From Maratus speciosus (taxonomy: Eukaryota; Arthropoda; Arachnida; Araneae; Salticidae), in contig OZ010795.1 of the NCBI GenBank assembly GCA_963932465.1, positions 475,220,806-475,284,805 on the forward strand: DNA of 64,000 nucleotides, in the 5' to 3' direction. The translations under genes were made by a program, and so were the position numbers. This document shows, piece after piece, positions 34,131 to 44,375 of this stretch (positions are counted from its first letter, which is position 1; the number at the start of each line of letters is the position of its first letter). The notes beneath the pieces are model-generated. The model was not told the origin of the DNA. It saw nothing but the letters and a program-made list of their open reading frames with translations, and did not search any database.

Positions 34131-35047
34131 CACTTTTGGAGTTGGTATATTTACGATTAACACTAAAATTCTCAGTAAGAGATTTTCCGCGTGATGTGAA
34201 ATATAAATCAATCTCTCGTCCCAACTCTTCTGCTAAAAACCATTTATCTCCTTGTCTCACACTAATGTGGGAAGCTGTTTCTCTATCTAATGTTTGATAT
34301 AATTTATCCGATACTATAAGTTGTTTTAGACTCTCGAAATTGGAGACATTTCTTAAATTTAAATAATATTCCCAGTTTGTCATTAGACGTGAAGCAAACT
34401 GTACATGCGTCTCATTTGGTTGTTTAACAGCTTTTCTAAATTGCTCTAAGCAAAAATAAGGTGTAGGTTGAAATTCTTTTAACACTAATTCTTTTATTTT
34501 TGCATAATTCTCGATATCACTATCGTGTAAGTAAGTTAATATGTTAGATGCTTTATCCCCTAATAAATTTAACATAATTTCTGCTTTATATTGTTCTGGA
34601 ACATTTTTAGTCTTAAAAGCTCGTTCTAAAGAAGAAAAGTAAAACCCCCATCCTTCAGGATGTATAGGTATTTTTACAGTCAAAGCTCGAATACTTTTTA
34701 TCAATTGATCTAATGATTCTAATTTTATTTCACTTTCACTAATATTAGATTTAGCTTCAGATTTAATTTTAGCTAGTTCTAATTCAAGTTTAATTTTTTC
34801 CAGATCATATTGCTTTTGCTCCTCATCAATTCGCTTTTTGCTCCTCATCAATTCGCCTTTGCGCTTCATGTTTACGATTTTCAATTATATCGTTTGCTAT
34901 ATCTTTCACAAGATCTGGTTTATTTTTATACATTTCACTGTCTTCAATAATAACGTTTAAATCCGCAATTGTCATATTTTCATTAACATTTAGATTTATT
35001 TCAGTGGCTATAAGCCTTAAATCGTCTTTTTTTGCACTTTTAAACAT
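34117..35047 (-). pseudogene. BEL-type gag, frameshifted by a 22-bp duplication and truncated
   Basis: Gag builds the particle that packages the element RNA. The gene starts at 35047 (MFKSAKKDDLR..) and the 73-residue first frame reaches RRIDEEQK. The second frame (255 residues from 34884) repeats KKRIDEEQK and continues as a charged coiled-coil-like stretch, then a helical capsid-like region with GDKASNILTYL and QFRKAVKQPNETHVQFASRL, similar in style to SCAN/gag capsid segments. The switch of frame is explained by a direct duplication of GCTCCTCATCAATTCGC at 34818 and 34840 (22 bases apart). No zinc knuckle is reached: the frame ends at 34117 in the LTR-like sequence. Assignment to gag is by position and style. 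Confidence 0.7.
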
Positions 35048-35228
35048 TGTTTAATATATGTATAACAGTAAAGATAAGAAAATTCACTTTCACTTACTTT
35101 TCGAATAATCTTTTGAGGAATTTCGTAGCACGGAACTCTTAGAACTTATCATTCATCTCGGCGTTTCACTCAACTTAAAATTTGATTTTAGAAGCTCGTT
35201 GAATTTGATCCCAGGCTGCTTCTTCGTT

Positions 35229-35241
35229 GCTCGACGGACCA
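35229..35241 (-). other. Primer-binding site of BEL element
   Basis: On the minus strand TGGTCCGTCGAGC begins three bases after the 5' LTR; TGG complements a tRNA 3' CCA. The priming tRNA was not identified. Confidence 0.65.
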
Positions 35242-35244
35242 TTA

Positions 35245-35437
35245 TGTTAACTCATATTAAATACTCACAAATACACAAAATAACAAAACTGCAGTGCACT
35301 GTTTTTTATTTAAATAATATCACAAGAGCCGCTCATGGCTACTTCTCTCACAACAAAACATTCTATGAACTCGCATAAACAAACGCAGACGATCAAAGTT
35401 ATTGCCCAAAAATGCAAAGCATAAAAACGACTGAACA
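35245..35437 (-). repeat. 5' LTR of BEL element (193 bp)
   Basis: Nearly identical to 33101-33292; ends at CTGAACA 35437 followed by the GAAAT duplication. Confidence 0.9.
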
Positions 35438-35535
35438 GAAATATTAGAAGATCGACAAATTATTGAGGCCAAGGAATTGATATTGAATGAAGAAGATTAA
35501 TTTAACGTATTTACAAAGGTATGATTTTTTACTTT

Positions 35536-35537
<2 letters not shown>

Positions 35538-35568
<31 letters not shown>
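35538..35568. repeat. Poly-A tract in the relic intron
   Basis: About 30 consecutive A within the proposed intron 35519-35641. Confidence 0.9.
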
Positions 35569-35570
<2 letters not shown>

Positions 35571-35794
35571 TCGTTATATTTCATTGTTTAAACAAATCGA
35601 AATCAAACAATTGAATTTTAAATATTTTTTTTTATATATAGTGTCCGGAATTTCATGAAGATTGTGAGAATTTTGTACCTGAACCACGCGATTATATTCC
35701 ATTGCAGTACAAAAAGAATGCTGTTGCGTTGGCTGAAGCCTGTAATAAATAAGTAAAACAGTAAATAAAAGTAAATAATAAAAATGAAAAAAGT

Positions 35795-35872
35795 GCCACA
35801 GGGTGGGATCGAACCCGCAATTTTCTGGTCCGTAAGTTCGCACGCTACCGCTGAGCCACGAATTCATATACA
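35795..35872 (-). other. tRNA-like segment (A and B box) in right arm
   Basis: On the minus strand TGGCTCAGCGGTAGCGTG and GGGTTCGATCCCACC fit the A box and B box consensus very well, 40 bases apart. Acceptor and T stems are imperfect, so this is a tRNA-derived sequence and probably not a working tRNA gene. Either a SINE head captured in the arm or part of the TIR itself. Confidence 0.6.
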
Positions 35873-36069
35873 GAAAGTCATACTAATGGATATTTGAAAT
35901 ATACGCTGAACTTTACCCCCTAATTTCTCAAAAACTAAGGCCCATTTGAAGAAATCCTTTTATCAGAATAATTAGTGGTATGACTACTACTAATACTTTG
36001 AAAGCGTCAAAATCTGTGCGCATCATGTTTGGTGGTGCCCTTGTCAGTATTTTTTGTAGCAGTAGTAAT

Positions 36070-37660
36070 TCGAGATTTTAGAAAAAATGGTGTTTTTTTT
36101 CTACAAGCTAATGAACAGCCTCATTAACAGCATGAAGCGGGTTTCATCTGGAACTTATAAAGCTACATGCACTCTCTATTATTCAATTCACATTTTCGTA
36201 TACAATCTATTACACTGAAGATTTGATTCGTAATCTTTTATCTCTTTAAAATCAATTTTTATGTTACAAATGGGGTACTTATTTTATTTTATTCACAAAG
36301 TAAAATTTCTCGTGGAAAAATATATTAATTTGGCTTGAACAAAAAAATAGGAATGTTAAGAGCTATGTGTGTATATTTCGAATTTCAACAAACCCATAAT
36401 TTGTTAGGCATCAGAGAATTTGTGTTTATGCCACTTTTTGATATAAGCATATTTCTGTGGAGTGCATTACTCATTTTTAAGATAATAGCTAAAAAAATAA
36501 GAAAATAAAAATAGGATATTTGTTGAATTTTGCATTGTACATTCGGGAAAAAAGACTATGAATATTCTGAGAAATAATTAATTTTTGGCATTTTTTTCTC
36601 TTCATTTCAGCGCATTTAAATAACAAAATACAAGTAACCAAATATTGAAATCCAAAAAAATTTTTTTAAAGAACACTGTCATTGATTTAACTTTAGCTTG
36701 CGGTCGTCGTCATGTGACTAGCCTACACTTAAAAATCTGCTGTAAACTGTCAAGTTATTTCATCATTGATATCTCGGTCTATACAAGGTGCAAACGACTA
36801 TAAAAAGGGGTGTATTTTGGTAGTTTTCTTGGATTTTCCAAGCAAAGGGAAGTATTGGGCAATAACATCACACGGTCGCTTTTCATTTTTAATGCTCCCT
36901 CCCTTTTTCCTCTTTTTCCTGTTGTAACTGGTCACTTTTAAATTGGTCGGCTCTTGTTTTCCTTATGCCTCTACAGAATATATAGCCATAAACATCAAAC
37001 TGGAACAGAATAGTAATCTGTAGGGCCTTTTTTAAAGATAACAGGTCACCTGACGATATTAATCGCATGTAACCACATTGTGATCAGAATAAAGTTAAAT
37101 TACGATTATGTAATCTCTTTCTATAAAAATGAACGATGACTGGACAGTTCACTTATAACTCTGTGGTTCCAGATCCGGTGTTGTCAGGTGTCTAAAAGTA
37201 AACTTTAAGTGAAATAATGAAAAAAATTCCCTAAAGCTTTTCTTCAAAAACGTTGATAGTCACCAAACATCTTTCTGAAAGTACAAACTTCACCAAAATG
37301 GGGACAAAATGCCCAACATGGTAATATGACGTATGTATCTTACTTTCATGTTAACTTAGTGTGCCGTAGAACTTCTATAAAACAGGCTGATGCATCCTCG
37401 CCATTGCGTGCTCGGAAATAAAAAAACAAAGCTAAAACCGGTTACCGTTAGCTAATGGGGACAGCGACAGGTCTTTTTCAATACGCAATCCCCGCTCTGG
37501 GCGGTAGACTAATGCTGACCCGGGTTCCAACCAAATAGGGCGATTATTTTGGGCAACAACATGGATATGCTCCGCTTATAGGAGTCGTAGTCTGGTGCTG
37601 TCATCTGCAGGTGTTAAATGGACGATCAAATGTACGTCCTGCAATACTACTCAATTTATC
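36070..37660. other. No gene recognised
   Basis: Mostly AT-rich. 37400-37640 is more balanced in composition and does not match another part of the window; I found no open frame or motif in it. Confidence 0.45.
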
Positions 37661-37664
37661 CCAC

Positions 37665-38175
37665 TTAACCTTTAACTGATGTTACTGGTCTCACAGACCG
37701 GTGCTTTTTTCAATTTTCATAGTTTAACCCCTTGAGGAGCAAACAAAAATGTTTCTAAATATTGAATTCTCAACGGAATAATCGAAAAATTTTATTTTTA
37801 AATAAGGAAAAGCAATTTTTTAATGATTTTCACCTAAAATTAAAAATATAAAATTTAGTTAAAATTTTCTGGTGAGGATCTTGTTTAAATTAGGTGGGAT
37901 ATATTTTATCCCACCGCCCCTCAAGAGGTTATCTAGCAATTTTCAGTTTATCTACGAACACTACTGAAATTTTGTTTCGTTTGGAACTTTAGTACTAACA
38001 CCAGAGACTTTTGAATGGGTGAATTTTAATTATAACACTCCTGCACAAAAAGTTTAGTACAAAAACAACATCCTATGAGTAAATCGCGGCTTTTATTCAT
38101 CTTTCGATGGAGAGGTCTCACAGACCGCTTCACACTAGTTATGTGACAATTTTTGTGACATCAGTTAAAGGTTAA
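37665..38175. mobile_element. piggyBac-like MITE, ~511 bp, TTAA flanks
   Basis: TTAACCTTTAACTGATGT at the left is mirrored by ACATCAGTTAAAGGTTAA at the right. TTAA flanks and the CCTTT end fit piggyBac. Near both ends sits the palindrome GGTCTCACAGACC (about 37693 and 38114). No coding frame. Confidence 0.8.
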
Positions 38176-38179
38176 GAAT

Positions 38180-38660
38180 TAAATCATTGGATAATTAAAT
38201 TGTCCAAATGTGTAATGGAACAAATAGTAATTTTCTCTAAAGAAAACAGTTGTTTTAGTATAGAAGAATTTAATAAAATCACATAAATAATACATAACTC
38301 ATTTTATCATAGTAATATCTGTACAGCATTATTAATACTTCTAACAGCTAAACAGTAGAATTAAACACGACTGAATACATCTTTCCCATCCCCCAAAAAA
38401 TAAATCATCAGAAAACGTAAAATGTACAGGGGGACACCGGAACATTTAAGATTTTGGAAAATATTTTTCTGTTATTTGTAAAAATGTCCGTTTTTGAGTC
38501 GGGAATTTCAGGAAATTTTGAGCACATCTAATTTTATGTCAGTATAGAAAGTTCCTTTTCTGCATTTAAACGTTCCACGTTCTGCATTTAAAATTTCTTA
38601 TTTTATTTATATGTAATAAAAAAAGGTGTTCGTTTTTCTCTTTTCAATGTGTAATAAAAA
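38180..38660. other. No gene recognised
   Basis: AT-rich; a CAGGGGGACACCGG block at 38427 resembles an element end but no partner was found. Confidence 0.4.
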
Positions 38661-38665
38661 GTATA

Positions 38666-39418
38666 CAGGGTGGTTCAAAAGGTCATGTCCAAACGGTACG
38701 TATAGGTCTGTCAGGTCATGAGGAGCAAGAATTACATAGGAACTGGAGATCGGAAACGCGATCGTGACGGTGCAATTGTGACCGTAGCGCAAAGAAAAGA
38801 GAAGAAACGGTGTAAAAATACCTTTATTTTACAAAATTTTCGAAGCATTAAATACAAATTAAAAGTGTTACAACTCATAACAAGTGCTCAAAATTTGCCT
38901 CATTAGCCATGATGCACACTCGTTGAAAAATAGCAAACAAGTTTCAATTGGCCCTGTACCGTGGCCACCGTGATCCCCGGACCTAAATCGCCTGGATTTC
39001 TACTTCTGGAGATATCTTAAGTCTCTGGTGTACGAGACACCCGTTCCGTCGGCCATGGACCACATGGCACGAATCACTAAAGCGGTGGCACGTGTCCGGG
39101 AAACTCCTGGCGAATTGGAACGTATTCGCGATTCAATCCGGCTCCAATGTGAAGCATGCATCACGACTAATGGGGCACATTTTGAGCACTTGTTATGAGT
39201 TGTAACATTTTTCATTTGCATTTTGTACTTCGATTAAGTTTTTTTTGTAAAATAAAGGTCTTTTAATACCGTTTGTTACTTTTTCTTTGCGTCGCGGTCA
39301 CGATGCAAATACGCCGTCACAATCGCTTTTCCGACCCCCAGCTCCTATGTAATTCTTGCTCCTCATGACCTGACACACACACACGTGCCTTTTGGACATA
39401 ACCTTTTGAACCACCCTG
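38666..39418. mobile_element. Tc1/mariner-superfamily foldback element, TA-flanked
   Basis: CAGGGTGGTTCAAAAGG and CCTTTTGAACCACCCTG ends are bordered by TA on both sides (38664-38665, 39419-39420). Inverted arms are long: about 38666-38935 against 39150-39418, including the CAAGCACTTGTTATGAGTTG-like region at the end of the transposase gene. The left half is therefore an inverted copy of the element's own 3' end. Confidence 0.85.
38946..39198 (+). pseudogene. Tc1/mariner-like DDE transposase, C-terminal fragment
   Basis: The C-terminal part of the catalytic domain is visible: WPP, then a TGA where arginine is expected, SPDLNRLDFYFWRYLKSLVY (about 38957-39025), RITKAVARVRETPGELERI and the ending NGAHFEHLL before the stop at 39198. 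SPDLNxLDFxxW is the last catalytic-region motif of many arthropod DDE transposases. The N-terminal DNA-binding domain and the first two catalytic residues are missing. Dead copy. Confidence 0.85.
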
Positions 39419-39424
39419 TATAAA

Positions 39425-40240
39425 TATATTCTAAAATTTTACACAAACAAACCACATTTTATACTAAATTTTCGAAGCAACAAAATTAATACCTTCTCGT
39501 TTATTTCATTGGTGTTTGAACGTAACTTATAAGAATTTAACTAAAAGCACGTAAATATTATATACCTCATTTTCTATTAAGTATGCATTTCCTTAAAAGT
39601 ACTTCTGGTACCTAAACATTACAACAAAACAGCTTGGACAAATTATTATTCTTTTTCGTATAAGGTGTGTTTAAAAACTCACTAAAACTTTCTTACAAAT
39701 AAATGTTTCTTTATAATTAAATTTTCATATACAACCTGTGTCAATATCCTGAATAAATAAATGAAAATAAATTTTCAAAACAATCTTCTCCGAAATCTGT
39801 CAAGAGTTGCATCTTCAATTAGAAATGCGATTCGTATAAATGAATAGGGAATCTGTCTATTTTATTGACCAATAGAATAAATTAAAAGGAGCAAGCATAT
39901 AATGTAAACGAGATTACATAAAAGGTGTTCTTGAGATGTTTCTAGCTGATACTCATCACAGTAATAAACTATGAAAGAAAAATCATGCGTCAAGTATAGA
40001 TTATGAAAAACTTTCCAACACATTCAGACTATTGTAACAAAAGATTGTTTAGTAAGGCGAAACAGGAGCGTGCAAACTGCGCCCGGATCAAAGTTTCAAA
40101 TTGGCGCCGCCCTCATCGGTCAAAGTTTCAATTTGGTGCTTTCTCCCATCGGTCAAAGTTTCAATTTCACCCCCCCCCTTCTCTTTGTGACGGGTGTCGC
40201 ATGTGCAGAAACAAAAATAAATTCTATTAAATACATATTT
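39425..40240. other. No gene; three-copy 33-bp minisatellite at ~40086-40170
   Basis: CGGTCAAAGTTTCAATTTGG-like units repeat three times, the last running into a C-run. The rest is AT-rich. Confidence 0.55.
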
Positions 40241-40248
40241 CACCTTTA

Positions 40249-40828
40249 TTCAATTCCTACTATTTTCTCACACTCTCACTACATTTATTTATATATTTAT
40301 CTTGTTCAAATTTTCAATCGTTAATAAAATACTCATTATTCATCCTATCAAGTTGAAATAAATTTTTTTAAACTTGTACTGGATGACAATTGATGTTAAT
40401 ATATTTTTTTCAAATATTAATTAATTAATTAAATTTTAATTAATTAATTTTAGTTTTGCATGGGAAACAAAATGGCGGCCATTGGTTATTGAAGATCAAT
40501 GAAAGTATTTTCAATAAAGGGTTACCATAGGGGGAACCCTGTTCTGTCGCCAAATACAGCCAAGTTTGTCGCCAACTTGGCGATATATCGCCAAATTTGG
40601 CGGCCAAAATGAGTCGTCAAAAGTGACGCCAACTTGGCGATATCTCTAATATTTCGCCAAATTCCCATAGCGTTCCATTGTGAACCTACTTGCTGATAGA
40701 AAATCAACAAATTGAGATATTTTAATGCAACAAAAACTAATATTAGCTTAAGGGATTATATTAAATTTTTCTTTGATGACCTAAGTAGGAATTGACTTTA
40801 AAAACAAAATTTTTATATTACTTGTTTT
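40249..40828 (+). mobile_element. R3 element, internally deleted copy (~580 bp)
   Basis: Matches 27982-28505 on the left and 30585-30638 on the right of the long R3 copy. The join is at TGATGAC|CTAAG, where the long copy has TGATGAC at 28500 and AATGAC at 30585, so the deletion lies between short identical ATGAC words. Both external ends are the same as in the long copy. Confidence 0.8.
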
Positions 40829-40831
40829 GAA

Positions 40832-41320
40832 CTTTAAAAGGTTTAATAATTCAGAAATTCCCTACAACTAATTAATATAAGAGAAAACTGCACTTATATT
40901 ATGGCAAAGGGGATCTGGGAAATGGGTGAAAAAATGTATCTAACAGTTATAACAGTATAAAAGTTTGAAACCCTTTTCGATTCCAAAAAGGAAACCACAT
41001 GCTATTTTGAGAGTGTACGTTTTTGTTCCTGTACAGAAAGAAAATCGCAGACTCAGAAAAGAGAAGGTTAACAAAAGAGACAAGAAGTCATTAGTCAGAA
41101 AATTGTTTTGGGGTGTGGGGTAAAGGACGATGCATTAACTTTGAAATGAAAAATGTACGGACTTTCATTTTGAAAAACCTTCCCGATATGCATATGTATA
41201 ATTTATTTTTACAAAAAAAAAAGAAAGAAAACACCGTGGTTAATAGTATAAATTTGGCACCCTCTCAATTTCCGCGCCCGGGGCGATCTCCCCTTTCGCC
41301 CCCCCCCCTTTTCGCACGGT
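40832..41320. other. No gene; GC-rich end at 41265-41325
   Basis: A GCGCCCGGGGCGATCTCCCC block and a C-run close this stretch, similar in style to the end of the 40086 minisatellite. Confidence 0.4.
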
Positions 41321-41427
41321 CCTGAGGTGAAAGATGATGTCCAAATAAATAAAGTGAAAAACGCATAACGCAATTCAAAAGTAAATTTCAGAAATTCCCA
41401 TCTATATTTGGAAAACTGTCGAAATTC

Positions 41428-41686
41428 TTAAAATCTTTGTATTTAAATTAAATACAACTTGCTAAATGGTACATATAACATAAAAGTGACATTACAAATA
41501 CATTAAAAATCTAAGTTTTGAATCACTTCCACGATCGTTCTCAAGACAAATCGTCCTCGCGATAAAATCCTGAGGACGATCGCGGAAACGATTCGAAACG
41601 TAGATTTTTAATGTGTTTGTAATATCACTTTTATGTTTATATATCATTTAACAATTTGTATTTAATTTGAATACAAAGTTTTTAAG
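41428..41686. mobile_element. Foldback MITE, ~259 bp, inside R1
   Basis: Left arm CTTAAAATCTTTGTATTTAA to about 41545 is the reverse complement of 41565-41686. The centre holds CACGATCGTTCTCAAGACAA and GAGGACGATCGCGG blocks. No coding content. Confidence 0.85.
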
Positions 41687-42110
41687 TATAATTTATGCTG
41701 CAATTGCCCATTACATATTTATTGTCCAAATTATTTTGTGCAATCCTGTATATGTTCTGTAGATTTGTACATATGCTACATAGTATGCCAAAATTAGGTC
41801 AGCTACGAAATGCACAACACAGTTGAAAATTCTCTTTTAGCCATTTCCGTCAATAAACGAAAACGTACTCGAATTCTTCTGTGTAGCCCTATATATGATC
41901 AATATTATTTAAACGCGCCGAGTAATATGCAAAAAATTTGTCAAATTTGAAAATCCATACCTCAATTGAAAACGCACTTCCAGCAATTATTGCTCATAGA
42001 CAATACTGTATCCAAATTTTTGTGTGTCCCTATATTCTGTAGTAAACAATTTGTAGTACACCTCAGTGAAGTAACAAATATAGTTTAGCTGGGATATGCT
42101 TACTTAATTC

Positions 42111-43333
42111 ACAAGGAAGGTCTCCTTACTGGGCATACTCAGAACATTTTGGAAAAAATATTAATTAAACTACTTAAGTATGTAATAAAGGATCAGTCAA
42201 ATTTAGCGGCGGAATTACAGTAGAAAGGCTGTAAAAAAATAAAATACTTTCGAGTATTTGGAGCGAAAAGACGAAAGCGTCACGCGATTTGGCGAGCATT
42301 ACTTTTTCTCGCAATAAGCAAACGATTTTAATGCACCAAAAATTGCTGGGTATTAAAACTTTTTAGAATGCGTGAATGCGGGATTTTTAGAATGCGTGTT
42401 AATAGTATTTAATGAATTTAAACTTAAACAGTGCGAGAGTTTAATAAATACATTTTTTGTATTATATATTTGTGTTACTTGTTATTTAATTTTATTGCAT
42501 TAAAAGCAATTTCATATACAAAAAATATTTTCATACATTTAAGCGTATTCCAAAATAAAGGCAAGATTCATTTAGCAGTTATTCATTTCAAACCAAGGCT
42601 GCAGTTCAATGTCAAAGAAGTCGCTGTTTCCACAGCAACAAAATTGAATCGGTTGTGCTCAGTTGGACTTAATTTTGAGATTGAAGCAATTTTAATTAAT
42701 TTAAATTTTGTTTTAATTCATAAAATTTGATAGTTAACTTTCATTATAAATGTATATCTATATATATATAACAAAACTACAGTTAAATCAAACTAAACTA
42801 ACAAAACTAAAGTTATTTACATTAAATTTATTTAAACAAGTTCAATATGAAACATTTTGATATTACTTGGTTATCCTGTCGACCAAAAATCTATTCCGAA
42901 ACTGTAAGATTAAATGCCAATAATGGTTGATCATAAATGTCACATTCACTTGACTTTAAGCAAGCTACACATGTTTACGTCATCACGTGATTTTTATTTC
43001 GACGTTTTATTTGTATTTTCATTAATGTTATACTAATTTATTTGTTCTTTCGTTATTTAAAATAAAAAATATGGCAATTTGTATAATTTGGCGAGTGGTT
43101 TGGTGATTTATATTATTTGGCCAAATGGGTCGACGGAATAACTAAGTAGTACCAACATTTTTATCTTAAAGAGTTCTTGACATAAAAAATTATTTTTTGA
43201 AATTTTATTCCATCGCCAACAGGTGATAAATCGCCAAATATCGAAATTTTCATTTTTTACGAACGCTCTATCGAGTTTCCGCCGAATTTTTTAAAGATTT
43301 TTCGGAGTATGCCTGTATGGAGACCTTCCTTGT
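42111..43333. mobile_element. TIR element, ~1.22 kb, ACAAGGAAGGTCTCC ends, inside R1
   Basis: ACAAGGAAGGTCTCCTTACT..GGCATACTC at the left mirrors GAGTATGCC.GTATGGAGACCTTCCTTGT at the right (28 bp). R1 continues on both sides. It contains the MITE at 42861-43153. No conserved coding motif; superfamily unknown. Confidence 0.75.
42861..43153. mobile_element. Family-C MITE, copy 1 (~293 bp)
   Basis: Ends ACTTGGTTATCCTGTCGAC and GTCGACGGAATAACTAAGTA-GTACC. Interior TCACATTCACTTGACTTTAAG and TTTTTATTTCGACGTTTTAT blocks are shared, in opposite orientation, with copies at 53557 and 54666. Confidence 0.8.
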
Positions 43334-43834
43334 CAGTTTCAGACATCCTTAAGCAATTCACACTTTATAGATACGTCATAGTATGGAAAAATGTAATTAA
43401 ACTTAAAAATGCATCCAACATTTTAATACTCACCTCCATCATATATTCCTCATAGACTTATAGAGTACTGTAACTGAATTTTTTTGTTTATCCCTATAAA
43501 TGAACGATAACTGTTACGGAAATCCTGTGATAACTGTTATGCACTACAGCAAGCATCTTTTAGTGCGCCTGTATATTCAAGAGAAAGCATGTTTTAGTAC
43601 ATTTCAGAAAGATCTCTCAAAACATAATGAGATGTTAAAGATGTTACAATTATAGTGTAACATCTTTAAAATACACCGCAAACGATTTTTGCCTATTTAT
43701 GCAATGTAACATGCAATTTCAAATCTCAATAACACATATCTATTGCTTAACAAAAAGAATATATTTAGGGAGTTAGAGCTCGGACAGAAAGACAGACAGA
43801 CAAATCGAATTCAATAAAACTTTTCAACTGTGGT

Positions 43835-44375
43835 AGAAAGTGCTAATAAAAACGGTAAAATATATTGAAAATTAATTATATATTTTTTTCTTTATGCAGT
43901 TATCGTCTTTATATTTGACCATATTGTTTCTCTTAAGATTTTATTTAGTTTAAGCCTACTGAAAATATAATGTTTATCAAAATATAAAATTAATCAATCT
44001 AGCTTCTTAATTAACTCTAATCTTAAATAACTCAAATCATAGTTATATTGTTTGGATGAATATTCAAACAAATACTTATTACGTCCTAATAAAACAATTG
44101 TGCAATGTTATTATAATAAGGAATTTAGTGAAAACGTGTAAATACCACGTAACTCATATCCCCTTAGAATCTGCATTGTCATAACAATAACATTTAAATA
44201 GCTTAATAAAATATTGTTGAATTTTTGTTATATTTCGCATACGTCTGGAAACTTATTGCGAGTATGTTGGGAAATAATTGATTTGCTGTAATTAACTGTT
44301 GATAACAAACCCCTTTTATAAGTTCAAAAAATTTAGTAAAAGCCCTTTTCAAAATACATTTAACACGTTCACACC
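43835..44375. other. No gene recognised
   Basis: AT-rich; nothing supported. Confidence 0.4.

Larger units (their letters stand above)
33101..35437 (-). mobile_element. BEL/Pao LTR retrotransposon, internally deleted, with 5-bp target duplication
   Basis: Two LTRs (33101-33292 and 35245-35437) flank 1.95 kb. GAAAT occurs immediately outside both ends (33096-33100 and 35438-35442), a perfect 5-bp target duplication. The element is on the minus strand: gag-like gene at 34117-35047 and integrase C-terminus at 33403-33846; protease, reverse transcriptase and RNase H are missing. LTRs differ by three substitutions and one single-base indel, so the insertion is young. Confidence 0.9.
32923..35752 (+). 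pseudogene. Two-exon relic resembling the N-terminus of CENPB/HTH-type transposon proteins, split by BEL
   Basis: Exon 1 starts at ATG 32923 (MEGTSADAEN..), runs through RITNALKYCETLLQNDDLF, meets a one-base frameshift near 33046, continues as ASIAMAEEFHCAILE to the BEL insertion at 33100, and resumes in frame after it at 35443 (ILEDRQIIEAKELI). One TAA at 35498 interrupts the frame before a plausible splice donor (AAG|GT at 35518/35519). A 123-base intron with a long A-run ends at AG 35640-35641. Exon 2 (35642-35752) reads CPEFHEDCENFVPEP then DYIPLQYKKNAVALAEA and stops. Phase is kept across the intron. From memory this resembles the start of HTH/CENPB-type proteins abundant in spider genomes, but I could not search. 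The DNA-binding and catalytic parts are absent. Confidence 0.5.
31824..36062. mobile_element. TIR element with tRNA-like segments in both arms, interrupted by a BEL retrotransposon
   Basis: Arms 31824-32100 and 35760-36062 are reverse complements: both carry ACAAGGGCACCACCAAACATG, ATTTTGA.G.TTTCAAAG, AAGGATTT.TTCAAATGGGCC, TTCAGCGTATATTTCAA and a tRNA-like block. Between them is a two-exon relic gene (32923-35752) and the BEL insertion 33101-35437. Without BEL and one target duplication the element is about 1.9 kb. Superfamily uncertain; the encoded relic suggests a CENPB/HTH-type transposon. Confidence 0.6.
41322..43830 (+). repeat. R1 modular repeat, full-length copy with two insertions
   Basis: Begins GAGGTGAAAGATGATGTCC and ends with CGGACAGAAAGACAGACAGAC and ATTCAATAAAACTTTTCAAC. 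CCCTGTA-type beats lie at about 41743, 41887, 42029 and 43493. Removing the insertions at 41428-41686 and 42111-43333 leaves about 1.03 kb, close to the other full copies. Confidence 0.75.

Noticed and set aside
35795..35872. Functional tRNA gene
   Set aside because: The A and B boxes are good, but the acceptor and T stems do not pair, and the inverted copy at 31996 has drifted further.
42431..42730. 99-codon plus-strand frame inside the 42111-43333 element
   Set aside because: Checked as a possible gene of that element; no recognisable domain and composition matches non-coding DNA.
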